Positions 21,501 to 29,606 of a DNA stretch of 35,327 nt are shown here, piece after piece. The notes under the pieces are model-generated. The model was given only the letters and a program-made list of their open reading frames with translations. It did not search any database and was not told the DNA's origin. Positions within the stretch are counted from its first letter, which is position 1, and each line of letters starts with the position of its first letter. The position numbers and the translations under genes were made by a program. Origin of the DNA: Alienimonas sp043951915 (GTDB lineage Bacteria; Planctomycetota; Planctomycetia; Planctomycetales; Planctomycetaceae); the NCBI RefSeq assembly GCF_043951915.1, contig NZ_JBINJD010000041.1, forward strand, positions 1 to 35,327, written 5' to 3'.

Positions 21501-24500
21501 ATGTCGCCACCGCCCCGCCGACGCGTCCCGGCCGCGCCGCTGGTCTGTCTTGCCACGGCGATCCTTGCTCTGTTGCCGGTCGCGGGGCTGCGCGCCCAGA
21601 GCGCCGCTCCGGACGAGCCGATCGTCGCCGTGCGGGTCGAGGGGAACGAAACGATCCCCGCGGCGGTGATTTTGCAGCGGATCTCGATCAAAAGCGGCCG
21701 GACCGTCACCAATCACGAGGTGCTGGACGACATCCGCAGCCTCTACGAGACGAAGTGGTTCAGCCGCGTCCAGCGCGAGTTCCGGCGGACCGACGCCGGA
21801 CTGGAGCTGGTGTTCCTCGTCAAGGAACTGCCGCAGGTCGCCTCCGTGACCTACCAGGGCAACGATAAGAAATCCGACGAGCAGCTCTCCCGCGTGACCG
21901 GCCTCGAACCGGGCAGCCCGTACCGGGTGATGTTCAACCGCGACGCCGCGGAGCAGATCCGCCGCTACTACGTCGACGAGGGCTTCCGCCACGCCAAGGT
22001 CACGCTGGTGAAGGGCGATTCGGAGTCCGACCGCGACGTCGTGTTCCAGATCGAAGAGGGGCCGAAAGTCCGGGTGGCGAAGGTCTCATTCGAGGGCAAC
22101 CGCGACTTCTCCGACGCGGTGCTCAAACGGGGGCTGGAGACGAAAACGAAGCTGCTCGGGATGGTCCCGCTCTTCGGGCTGTTCGACCCGACCACCGTCC
22201 CGCGGGACGAGGCGGCGATCACCGACTACTACCGCGACTTGGGCTACTTCGACGTGAAGGTGACCGCGGAGGTCGCCGAGAGCGAGGACCGCTCCGAGAT
22301 CTACGTCACCTTCCATGTGGAGGAAGGCCCGCGCTACCGCGTGCGGAACGTCAATCTGGAGGGGAACGAGAAGCTCCCCGACGCGGCCCTGCTCTCCGAC
22401 CCGGCCCTGCGGCCCGGCGACTACTACAACGCCCGCTTCCTGCAAAAGGACCGGGCGGAGATGGAGAAGCTCTACGGGGAAGAGGGCCGGCTGTTCACCA
22501 AGATCCTGCCGGTGCCGGAGTTCCTCGAGGAGGAGCCGGGCGTCATTGATCTGACCTATCAGATCCAGGAGGACAAGGTCCGGTACATCCGCCACATCAA
22601 CGTGGAGATCGTCGGCGACCACCCGCATACCCAGCGGAACCTGGTGCTCAACCAGATGATGGTCAGCCCAGGCGAGCGGGCGGACCCGGCGCTGATCCGC
22701 AAGAGCAAAGACCGCGTGGGCGGCTCGCCGGTCTTTGGGCACGACGTGGAGGTTTCCATCTCCCCGGTCGAGGAGAACGACAACCGCATCCTGCCGGCCA
22801 GCGACATCCGCGGGCAGAGCCCCGAAGCGCCCGCCGCCCGGCGGCCGACCGGGTACGCCCCGGCGACCTCCCGCCGCGATCTGCCGGCCCAGAAGGCCGC
22901 GGGGAACGCCGGTCGTAGCGCCGCATTGCCGCCGCGGCCGGCGCCGCTGAACGCGCAGGTGCGGCGGACGGCGTCGCTGCGTCCGCTGTCGGAGCCCACG
23001 CTGGACGACGCGTCGCTCGCCGCCGGGTTCGGGGCGACGGCGGCGCCGCCCACGCCGGAGACCGATCCGGCCGGTTGGGTCGCTCAACAGAACCTGTTCG
23101 AACTCTCGGTTCACCCGCGGACGACCGCGGAGCCGCAACGGACTGCGCCGCAACTGCTCCCGCCGGCGTGGGTGCCGACGATGCCGACCTTCGACGGTCC
23201 CGCGGAGGTGCCCTTCGCCCAGATCACGCCGCGGATGAAGAGCCCGGAGGAGAACGGATTCGTCACGCCGGTCTACCGCGCCCAGAGCCCGGAACCGCCC
23301 GCCGCGGGCGGCGGCTGGGAGCCGGGGCCGGTCGTCGAGCCGGTCTCGCCGGGCCCGGTCGTCACCGCCGAGGGCGAGTACAACCCCTTCCGCACGATCC
23401 AGCAGACCGGCGGCGACCTCGGGCCGGGCGTCTCCAGCCCCCTGCTCCCGCAGAGCCCCAACGGCGGACCGTTCCAGGGCCCGTTTAACGAACCGCCGCC
23501 CTTCCAGGAGCCGCCGGGCTTCGTGGACATCGACGTGCGGGCCCGTGAGGAACGCACCGGCCGGTTCATGGTCGGCGCCGCGGTGAACAGCTCCAGCGGC
23601 CTGGTCGGTCAGGTCACGCTGCAGGAGGACAATTTCGACATCTGGAACTTCCCCCGCAGCTTTCAGGAGCTCCGCAACGGTACCGCCTTCCGCGGCCGCG
23701 GCCAACGGCTGCGGATCGAAGCGGTGCCCGGCGCCCAGGTCAGTCGCTACCTTATCAGCCTGACGGACCCCTACTTCCTCGACAGCCTCTACAGCGTCGG
23801 CGTCAGCGGGTTCTACTACAGCCGGTTTTACGACGAGTGGGACGAGCAGCGGCTCGGCGGCCGCCTGACGGTCGGCCGGCAGCTCACGCCGTTCTGGAGC
23901 GTCGTCGGCAGCAGCCGGCTGGAAGAAGTGAAGATCTTCAACCCCGCCTTCCCCACCCCGCCGAAGCTGGCGGAGGCGGTCGGCGACAACACCCTGTTCA
24001 CGCTCGGCGCCAGCCTGAAGTACGACAGCCGGAACCGGGCGATCCTGCCCAGCGAGGGCATGTTCGCGGAGTTCGGCTACACGCAGGGGTTGGGCGACTT
24101 CACCTACCCCCGCTTCGACGCCGAAGCCGCCCGCTACTGGCTGCTGAACGAACGTCCCGACGGCACCGGCCAGCACGTGCTGAGCCTCAACGGCAGCGTC
24201 GGCGTCGCCGGCGACGACATGCCCATTTTTGAGAATTACTACCTCGGCGGGTTCCAGACGCTCCGCGGCTTCGACTTCCGCGGCGTCAGCCCGTTGCAGA
24301 ACGGCGTGCGGGTCGGCGGCCGGTTCAGCACCTTCGGCAGCCTGCAGTACCGCTTCCCGATTCTCGTGAACGACGCCCTGCAGGGGGTTGTCTTCACCGA
24401 CTTCGGGACGGTCAACGACGACGTCAGCCTGGACGACTTCCGGGCCTCCGTCGGCGCCGGCGTCCGGGTCAGCCTGCCGCAGGCCTTCGGCCCGGCCCCG

Positions 24501-24587
24501 CTGGCCTTCGACTTCGCCGTCCCCGTCGCCGGTCCGGACTTCGACGACGAGCAGCTGTTCAGCTTCAACATCGGCGTGACCCGCTGA
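21501..24587 (+). CDS. bamA: Outer-membrane protein assembly factor BamA with a large insertion in the last POTRA domain
   Basis: This is a 1028-residue Omp85-family protein that inserts beta-barrel proteins into the outer membrane. A signal peptide is at 1-33 (LVCLATAILALLPVAGLRAQ). POTRA domains follow from residue 40 (IVAVRVEGNETIPAAVILQR; VSFEGNRDFSDAVLKRGLE; VNLEGNEKLPDAALLSDPAL; HINVEIVGDHPHTQRNLVL). The last POTRA is split at about 427-672 by a Pro-rich, low-complexity stretch of about 245 residues, after which it resumes with FVDIDVRAREERTGRFMVG. The 16-strand barrel runs from about 680 to the end and contains the conserved L6 motif LRGFDFRG. E. coli BamA has about 810 residues, so the insertion explains the extra length. 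The ATG at 21501 was chosen because the signal peptide begins there; an upstream in-frame start at 21378 adds 41 basic residues. It sits between C1-metabolism genes without an obvious functional link. Confidence 0.93.
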   Translation: MSPPPRRRVPAAPLVCLATAILALLPVAGLRAQSAAPDEPIVAVRVEGNETIPAAVILQRISIKSGRTVTNHEVLDDIRSLYETKWFSRVQREFRRTDAGLELVFLVKELPQVASVTYQGNDKKSDEQLSRVTGLEPGSPYRVMFNRDAAEQIRRYYVDEGFRHAKVTLVKGDSESDRDVVFQIEEGPKVRVAKVSFEGNRDFSDAVLKRGLETKTKLLGMVPLFGLFDPTTVPRDEAAITDYYRDLGYFDVKVTAEVAESEDRSEIYVTFHVEEGPRYRVRNVNLEGNEKLPDAALLSDPALRPGDYYNARFLQKDRAEMEKLYGEEGRLFTKILPVPEFLEEEPGVIDLTYQIQEDKVRYIRHINVEIVGDHPHTQRNLVLNQMMVSPGERADPALIRKSKDRVGGSPVFGHDVEVSISPVEENDNRILPASDIRGQSPEAPAARRPTGYAPATSRRDLPAQKAAGNAGRSAALPPRPAPLNAQVRRTASLRPLSEPTLDDASLAAGFGATAAPPTPETDPAGWVAQQNLFELSVHPRTTAEPQRTAPQLLPPAWVPTMPTFDGPAEVPFAQITPRMKSPEENGFVTPVYRAQSPEPPAAGGGWEPGPVVEPVSPGPVVTAEGEYNPFRTIQQTGGDLGPGVSSPLLPQSPNGGPFQGPFNEPPPFQEPPGFVDIDVRAREERTGRFMVGAAVNSSSGLVGQVTLQEDNFDIWNFPRSFQELRNGTAFRGRGQRLRIEAVPGAQVSRYLISLTDPYFLDSLYSVGVSGFYYSRFYDEWDEQRLGGRLTVGRQLTPFWSVVGSSRLEEVKIFNPAFPTPPKLAEAVGDNTLFTLGASLKYDSRNRAILPSEGMFAEFGYTQGLGDFTYPRFDAEAARYWLLNERPDGTGQHVLSLNGSVGVAGDDMPIFENYYLGGFQTLRGFDFRGVSPLQNGVRVGGRFSTFGSLQYRFPILVNDALQGVVFTDFGTVNDDVSLDDFRASVGAGVRVSLPQAFGPAPLAFDFAVPVAGPDFDDEQLFSFNIGVTR

Positions 24588-24651
24588 CCGCGCGGGGTCC
24601 CTTTCGAGGGGTTCGCTTTCAATCGGCGCCCTCCGCGGGCACGCTTCGGGC

Positions 24652-25302
24652 GTGATCGTGGAAGGACTGGCGACGACCGTCGACGCGCGAGGCCGGGCGA
24701 ACCTGGCCCCGCTGGGGGCGCTCTGGCCGGACGACCGCGGCGACCGCGGCGGAGACCGCTTCACCCTCCGTCCGTTCTCCGGCTCGACCACCTGCGCGAA
24801 CCTGCTGGCGACGCGGCGGGGCGTGTGGCACGTGACCGACGACGCGGCGCTGATCGTGCGGGCGGCCCTCGGCGCCGCCGACGCCCCCACCGAGCCGCTG
24901 CCCGACGGGCGGGGCGTCCGGCTGGTCGATTGCTGCCGGTGGCTGGACTTCGACGTGACGGCGACGGTCGGCCCGGACGCTCGTGGGCTCTACGAACTGA
25001 CGGCGAACGTGAGACGCCGCGGTCGGGTACGGGAGGGGGCGGGGTTGAACCGAGCGGCGTTCGCCCTCGTTGAGGGGGCGATCCTCGCCACCCGCACCTT
25101 CCTGATCCCGCGGGCGGAGCTCCGGCGTCGCCTTGCCGACCTCGCCCCGCTCGTGGAGAAGACCGGCTCCCCCCGCGACGCCGCCGCCTGGAGCGAACTC
25201 GCCGCGGAGATCGCCCGCCGCCCCGCCGCCGACGAGAAGAACGCGGAGTCGGCGGCCCCCGAGCCCGCCGGCCGGCCTCGCCGCCCCGCCCCCCGCCGAT
25301 GA
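24652..25302 (+). CDS. DUF447 family protein of the H4MPT gene set
   Basis: This is a 216-residue protein resembling DUF447, a flavin-reductase-like small family known from methanogens and H4MPT-using bacteria, where it lies among C1 cofactor genes. Recognisable parts are EGLATTVDARGRANLAPLG at the start, TLRPFSGSTTCANLLAT, and GAGLNRAAFALVEGAILATR. The C-terminal 25 residues are Ala/Pro/Arg-rich and probably disordered. Its biochemical role is not established; a link to methanopterin or methanofuran synthesis is suggested by gene neighbourhood only. The start is GTG at 24652, with another in-frame GTG two codons later; neither has a clear ribosome-binding site. The stop overlaps the start of the beta-RFAP synthase gene as ATGA, so the two are translationally coupled. 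Confidence 0.82.
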   Translation: MIVEGLATTVDARGRANLAPLGALWPDDRGDRGGDRFTLRPFSGSTTCANLLATRRGVWHVTDDAALIVRAALGAADAPTEPLPDGRGVRLVDCCRWLDFDVTATVGPDARGLYELTANVRRRGRVREGAGLNRAAFALVEGAILATRTFLIPRAELRRRLADLAPLVEKTGSPRDAAAWSELAAEIARRPAADEKNAESAAPEPAGRPRRPAPRR

Positions 25303-26258
25303 CGCAGTTCGCCCGCCAATCCGTCACGGTGACCGCCGGGGCCCGGCTGCACTTCGGTCTGTGCGCCCTGGCGCCGGAGTGGAGCGGCGCCGGCGTAACG
25401 GTCGAGGCCCCGGTCACGCGGGTCACGATCGCCGCGACCGACGGTCCCGCAGAGTTCGTCGCCCCGGAGGGGGAGGAAGAGCGCCTGCGAGCCGCCGTGC
25501 GGGCGATCGCCGGCGACGCGCCGGTGCGGGCGGAACTGCTCGCCTGTCCGCCGGCCCACTCCGGACTCGGCTCCGGCACGCAGATCGCCTTGGCCGCGGC
25601 GACGGCGACGGCCCGCCTGTTGGGCGAGCCGGACCCGGTCGCCGGGCCGCTGTTCGAGCAGCTGGGCCGGGCAAACCGCAGCCGGCTGGGGGCCGCGGGG
25701 TTCCTCTCCGGCGGGATGCTGTTGGACCCGCTGGGGGCGATCGGGGCGGCCCAGGGCACGGCGGTCCGCTGCGTGCAACTGCCCGCCGAGTGGCGCTGGG
25801 TGATCGTCCTGCCCGCCGAGGGCGGCGGGGTGAGCGGCGAGGAGGAGGCGGCCGCTCTCCGCAGAATGCCGCCGATGTCCCGGCCCTTCAGCGGGGGGCT
25901 GCGACGGATGATTCTCCAGAGTCTCCCGCTCGCCGCCGGCCTCGGCGAGCGCCCGCCGAACGCCGTGCTGTTCGCCCGCATCCTCGGCGACTACGGCATG
26001 CGGGTGGGAAAGCACTTCGCCTCGTTGCAGGGCGGCGTGTTCGTCTCCCCGGCGGTGCGGGAGTGGGCCGCGGACCGCAAGGACCGCAACCTGCCCCCGC
26101 CGGCCCAGTCCAGTTGGGGCCCGGCGGCGTGCAGCGTGTTCGGCTCCGCCGAGCTGGCCGAGGCCGAGGCCCGCCGCGTGCGGTCCCTGCTGGGCGACGC
26201 GGTGACGGTGCTCGTCACCGCCACCCGCAACCGCGGCGCGGACTTCAAGGAACGGTGA
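25299..26258 (+). CDS. mptG: Beta-ribofuranosylaminobenzene 5'-phosphate synthase
   Basis: Beta-RFAP synthase joins 4-aminobenzoate (or 4-hydroxybenzoate) to PRPP with loss of CO2 and PPi, the first committed step in making the H4MPT side chain. The 319-residue protein is of the GHMP-kinase fold. It has TAGARLHFGL near the N-terminus and the phosphate-binding loop PPAHSGLGSGTQIAL at 84-98. LGRANRSRLGAAGFLSGGML and the C-terminal SSWGPAACSVFG are further family-typical stretches. This gene is regarded as a marker of true H4MPT biosynthesis, so its presence supports that the host makes the cofactor used by Fae and MtdB. The start ATG overlaps the DUF447 stop. The gene converges on the small membrane-protein gene at 26283 with a 24-base gap. 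Confidence 0.92.
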   Translation: MTQFARQSVTVTAGARLHFGLCALAPEWSGAGVTVEAPVTRVTIAATDGPAEFVAPEGEEERLRAAVRAIAGDAPVRAELLACPPAHSGLGSGTQIALAAATATARLLGEPDPVAGPLFEQLGRANRSRLGAAGFLSGGMLLDPLGAIGAAQGTAVRCVQLPAEWRWVIVLPAEGGGVSGEEEAAALRRMPPMSRPFSGGLRRMILQSLPLAAGLGERPPNAVLFARILGDYGMRVGKHFASLQGGVFVSPAVREWAADRKDRNLPPPAQSSWGPAACSVFGSAELAEAEARRVRSLLGDAVTVLVTATRNRGADFKER

Positions 26259-26282
26259 GAGCCGCCCCGGCGCCGCGACCGG

Positions 26283-26747
26283 TCAGGCCGCCCGCTCCCG
26301 TTCCCCCTCGCCGTCGCGGCTGAGAATCACGTCGATCTGCCGGTCGTCGTAGCCGGCCTGCCGGAGATGCCGGCGGACCCGCTCCTCCCCGATCGGCAGC
26401 GTGACCGGGGCGTCCGCGTCCTCCGGCGGCAAACCGACGACCCGCAGCCGTTCCGCGGCGGTCTCGGCCCGTTCGGCGAGGGCGCTCAGCTCTGCCGCCC
26501 GCGTGTTCAGCGAGGCCTCCGCGGCCCGGCCGGCGTCGTGCAGGCGGAGCTCCCACTCCCCGGCGGACTCCCGCACCGCCTCTCGCACCGCGACGCCCGG
26601 GTCGGACGGGGCGGCGGCCTTTCTCGGCGCCGTCGTTTTCAGGCGGTAGCGGCGGAGCAGCGTGACCGTCAGCACCGCGATGCCCAGCGGCGCCAGCAAG
26701 CTGGCCGGATCGATCGCCAACGGGGGGAGCGGCGGCGGGACGAGCAT
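26283..26747 (-). CDS. Small single-span membrane protein, unknown function
   Basis: This is a 154-residue hypothetical protein. A Pro-rich start is followed by one hydrophobic helix (IDPASLLAPLGIAVLTVTLL), then basic residues (RRYRLK), giving a likely N-out, C-in orientation. A charged helix follows (about 62-105, SLNTRAAELSALAERAETAA), probably coiled coil. The last part, ERVRRHLRQAGYDDRQIDVI, looks like a small helical module. No family was recognised. The ATG at 26747 was chosen because the reading frame farther upstream runs through the larC repeat region. It is 31 bases downstream of larC on the same strand and may be cotranscribed with it. Confidence 0.6.
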   Translation of the reverse strand: MLVPPPLPPLAIDPASLLAPLGIAVLTVTLLRRYRLKTTAPRKAAAPSDPGVAVREAVRESAGEWELRLHDAGRAAEASLNTRAAELSALAERAETAAERLRVVGLPPEDADAPVTLPIGEERVRRHLRQAGYDDRQIDVILSRDGEGERERAA

Positions 26748-26778
26748 GAGCCGTGTTCTGCCGGGAGCCGGGAGGAGG

Positions 26779-28104
26779 TCAGCCGTGCGAGTGATCGTGG
26801 CTGTGGTCGTGGTCGTGTCCGCCGCCGTGATCGTGTCCATGACTGTGGTCATGGTCGTGCCCGTGGCTGTGATCGTGGCCGGAACCGTGATCGTGCCCGT
26901 GCCCCGGGGCGGCGGCGGGCGACGGCGGGGGAGTCGTGAGGAAGGTCGCCTCCGCCGCCCGGTACACGTCACGCAGGGGGACGCGGCGGTCGGCGGCGAT
27001 CTTCGCACAGGCGTCGAATTCCGGCGAGAACAGTTCCCCCCCGCCCGGCTTCGGCCCGACTTTGCCCTGCACCGGGCCGAACGCCGTCTCGACCGTCGCC
27101 TCCCGCCGCGGCCGCGTGGTGCGGTCCAGCAGCCGGCGCCGCACGCCGAAGGTGGCCGTCTCCGCGAACAGCACCCCCTCGCAGGCCTCCCGCTTCCCCG
27201 GCGGGCAGAGGACGCTCAGCACGACTCCGCTGCGGCCCTTCTTCATCGTCGCCGGCAGGGCGAACACGTCGACGGCCCCGGCCTCGAACAGTTTGGAACT
27301 GGCGTGGGCGATCGTCTCCGGCGTTTCGTCGTCGAGGTTCGTCTCCAGCAGGAACACGCGGTCGGCGCCGAACCCGCGGGGGGCGTCGTCCGCCGTGCCG
27401 ACAAAGAGCCGCAGCAGATTCGCCCGGTCCGGCAAATCGAGATCGCCCGCCCCGAGGCCGACCTCGTGCACGGTCATCGCCGGCAGATCGCCGAAGCCGT
27501 CCGCCAGCACCGAGACGATCGCCGCCCCAGTGGGAGTGGTCAGTTCGGCGTCGACCGGCACGGCGTCCAACGGCACGCCTTTGAGCAGTTCCGCCGTCGC
27601 CGGGGCCGGCACCGGGCAGACGCCGTGGGCGATCTTCACCCGCCCCCGGCCCGTCGGCACCGGGGAGCAGGTCACGCGGTCCGCCCCCAGCAGGTCGAAC
27701 CCCACCGCGCAGCCGACCACGTCGACGATCGAGTCGACCGCCCCCACCTCATGGAAGTGAATCGCCTCCGGCGTGCTGCCGTGCACGCGGGCCTCGGCGA
27801 CGGCGATCGCGTGGAACAGCCGGTCGGCGAGGTCGCGGGCGGTCGGAGTGAGGTCGCCCCGGTCGAGGATCGCGGCGATCTCCCTCAGCCCTCGGTGGGC
27901 GTGCTGCGGGGGGTGCGTGACCCGCACGTTCTTCGCCCGGAACCCGAACTTCACCACGTCCTCGCAGTGAAGTTCGACCCCCTCCAGCCCGAGCGAAGCG
28001 ATGGCGGCCCGCACCGCCGCCTCGTCCACGCCGGCGTCCAGCAGGGCGGCGAGGGTCATGTCGCCGGCGATGCCGGTGGGGAGGTCGAGGTGAGCGAGCT
28101 TCAT
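26779..28104 (-). CDS. larC: LarC-type nickel-pincer cofactor nickel-insertion protein with His-rich tail
   Basis: LarC inserts nickel into the pyridinium-3,5-bisthiocarboxylate mononucleotide cofactor used by lactate racemase and related LarA enzymes, in a CTP-dependent reaction. The 441-residue protein is a full-length single-frame LarC: LPTGIAGDMTLAALLDAG at the N-terminus, IHFHEVGAVDSIVDVVG, VPTGRGRVKIAHGVCPVPAP, LETNLDDETPE, and MKKGRSGVVLSVLC in the second half. The last 45 residues are almost only His, Asp, Gly and Ser, with about 18 His, a plausible metal-holding tail. Lactobacillus larC is split and needs a frameshift; this one does not. No larA, larB or larE is in the window. The ATG is at 28104, divergent from the AAA+ gene across 108 bases. 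Confidence 0.93.
   Translation of the reverse strand: MKLAHLDLPTGIAGDMTLAALLDAGVDEAAVRAAIASLGLEGVELHCEDVVKFGFRAKNVRVTHPPQHAHRGLREIAAILDRGDLTPTARDLADRLFHAIAVAEARVHGSTPEAIHFHEVGAVDSIVDVVGCAVGFDLLGADRVTCSPVPTGRGRVKIAHGVCPVPAPATAELLKGVPLDAVPVDAELTTPTGAAIVSVLADGFGDLPAMTVHEVGLGAGDLDLPDRANLLRLFVGTADDAPRGFGADRVFLLETNLDDETPETIAHASSKLFEAGAVDVFALPATMKKGRSGVVLSVLCPPGKREACEGVLFAETATFGVRRRLLDRTTRPRREATVETAFGPVQGKVGPKPGGGELFSPEFDACAKIAADRRVPLRDVYRAAEATFLTTPPPSPAAAPGHGHDHGSGHDHSHGHDHDHSHGHDHGGGHDHDHSHDHSHG
26782..26904 (-). repeat. Low-complexity His/Asp codon repeat within larC
   Basis: The 3' end of larC is made of irregular repeats of CAC/CAT-GAC units encoding GHDHDHSHGHDHG-type sequence. Repeat lengths are uneven, typical of slippage-prone coding microsatellites. 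On the other strand the same bases read as a Val/Ile-rich stretch that is not a gene. Confidence 0.85.
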
Positions 28105-28174
28105 GGCGGTTCGTCCGGGGGCGGGCCGCCAAGGGTGATCGGCGCCGCCGAAACCGCAAGCCGACCGGCCCGCC

Positions 28175-28196
28175 GCGACCTAAGTTCGAAGGTCGC
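28175..28196. promoter_or_regulatory. Inverted repeat between larC and the AAA+ gene
   Basis: The arms GCGACCT (28175-28181) and AGGTCGC (28190-28196) are perfect complements around an 8-base spacer that contains TTCGA. It ends 16 bases before the GTG start of the AAA+ ATPase, in a 108-base divergent intergenic region. It could be an operator or a leader hairpin; no regulator is identified. Confidence 0.4.
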
Positions 28197-28212
28197 CCCC
28201 GGAGACCCGCCC

Positions 28213-29532
28213 GTGCCCGCCGCCCTCGAACCGCCGCCCGCCGTCCCCCCGGAACCGGCGACGGAACTGCCCGCCGGATTCTTCCCGACACATCCGGAGA
28301 GCCTGGAGGAGACCGGCCTGCCGCTGCCGGAGATCGAGGCGCTGGTCCTCAAGATTCTGCTGAATCGCGGTCCGACCAGCGGCCGCGACGTCGCCCGGCA
28401 AATCCGCCTGCCGGGCGGGCTCGTCGCCGGGTATCTGCGGGATCTGAAGAAGGCGAACCTCGTCACCTACCGCCGCAACGCCGGGCCGGACGACTACCTG
28501 CACGAACTGACCGAGCCCGGCCTGGAGCGGGCCTCCCGGGCCCACGACCGTTCCCGTTACGACGGCTGCGCCCCGGCCCCGCTGGAGCAGTACGTCGCCA
28601 GCGTTGCGGCCCAGTCGCTCCGCAATCAGACGATCCGCCGGGACCGCCTGCGGGCGGCGCTGACCGGATTGCAGGTCTCCGCGGAGACCTTCGGCCAACT
28701 CGGCGCCGCTCTCGGCAGCGTGGGGGCGCTGTTCCTCTACGGCGACCCGGGCAACGGCAAGACGACGATCGCGGAACGCCTCACCCGGGTCTACGACGAG
28801 GAACTGTGGATCCCGCGGGCCGTCCGGATCGGCGGGGAGACGGTCCGCCTGTACGACCCCGCGGTGCACGAGGAACTGCCGGCCCCGGAGGAGGACGCGG
28901 CGGACGACGGCCCCCCGCATGACGACCGCTGGGTTCGCGTCCGCCGGCCCACGGTGGCGGTCGGCGGCGAACTGACGATGGAGCACCTCGAGTTGTCGAT
29001 GAATACGGTCAGCGGGGTGATGGAGGCTCCCGTTCAACTCAAGGCGAACGGCGGCACGCTGGTGGTGGACGATTTCGGCCGGCAGCGCATCCCCCCGGAC
29101 GAGTTGCTGAACCGCTGGATCGTCCCGCTGGAACGCGGCTACGACTTCCTCAACACCCCCGGCGGGAAGAAGGCGAAGGTCCCGTTCGATCTGCTGACCG
29201 TGTTCGCCACGAACCTGCGGCCGGCGGATCTGGTCGACGAGGCGTTCCTCCGCCGCATCCCGTTCAAGGTGCGGGTTGGCGACCCGTCGCCGGAGGAGTT
29301 CCGGGCGATCCTGCACGCCCTGGCCCCGACGATGGACCTCAGGCTGGAGGCCGGCGCCGCGGAGGCGTTGGTGACGGAAGGCTTCCTCAACGTCGATCGC
29401 CCGATGCGGTTCTGCCACCCGCGCGATCTGCTCCTCCAGGTGAAGCGCCGGGCGGCGTTCGAGGGCCTGCCGCCGGTCGCCACCGCGGAGGCGTTCGCCG
29501 TCGCCGTACGGAACTACTTCGCCGATCTGTGA
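28213..29532 (+). CDS. AAA+ ATPase with N-terminal winged-helix domain
   Basis: This is a 439-residue cytoplasmic ATPase. Residues about 37-105 resemble a winged helix (LPEIEALVLKILLNRGPTSG and VAGYLRDLKKANLVTYRR). A central helical part follows, and then an AAA+ module: Walker A GDPGNGKTT at 177-185, Walker B TLVVDDFGRQ at 282-291 (Asp-Asp in place of the common Asp-Glu), and a sensor-1-like segment LLTVFATNLRPADLVDEAF. Candidate arginine-finger and sensor-2 residues lie in FLRRIPFKVRV and RPMRFCHPRDLL. Such ATPases remodel protein or DNA targets; the target here is unknown. The start is GTG at 28213 with GGAG at 28201-28204, spacing 8. The frame is open far upstream but that part is antisense to larC. 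It converges with the gene at 29607. Confidence 0.8.
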   Translation: MPAALEPPPAVPPEPATELPAGFFPTHPESLEETGLPLPEIEALVLKILLNRGPTSGRDVARQIRLPGGLVAGYLRDLKKANLVTYRRNAGPDDYLHELTEPGLERASRAHDRSRYDGCAPAPLEQYVASVAAQSLRNQTIRRDRLRAALTGLQVSAETFGQLGAALGSVGALFLYGDPGNGKTTIAERLTRVYDEELWIPRAVRIGGETVRLYDPAVHEELPAPEEDAADDGPPHDDRWVRVRRPTVAVGGELTMEHLELSMNTVSGVMEAPVQLKANGGTLVVDDFGRQRIPPDELLNRWIVPLERGYDFLNTPGGKKAKVPFDLLTVFATNLRPADLVDEAFLRRIPFKVRVGDPSPEEFRAILHALAPTMDLRLEAGAAEALVTEGFLNVDRPMRFCHPRDLLLQVKRRAAFEGLPPVATAEAFAVAVRNYFADL

Positions 29533-29553
29533 GGGGGTGAAATTCCAAGAGAC

Positions 29554-29604
29554 AAGAAATCAAGAACCATGGCTCTGAGGATCGGCTTTGGTTCTTAAAT
29601 TCTT
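29554..29604. terminator. AT-rich bidirectional hairpin between converging genes
   Basis: AAGAACCA (29562-29569) pairs with TGGTTCTT (29589-29596), and the flanking AAGAA and TTCTT arms extend the stem with one or two mismatches. The region is strikingly AT-rich for this genome. It lies in the 74-base gap between genes converging from both sides, so a shared terminator is the likely role. Confidence 0.55.
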
Positions 29605-29606
29605 GG

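Noticed and set aside
24599..24610. CCCT-TTCG-AGGG mini-hairpin after bamA as terminator
   Set aside because: The stem is only 4 bp, has no T-run, and such hairpins are frequent by chance in this base composition.
26662..28212. Plus-strand open frame leading into the AAA+ ATPase gene
   Set aside because: It is the complement of larC, including its His/Asp repeat, and has arginine-rich shadow composition. The ATPase starts at 28213 with a good ribosome-binding site.
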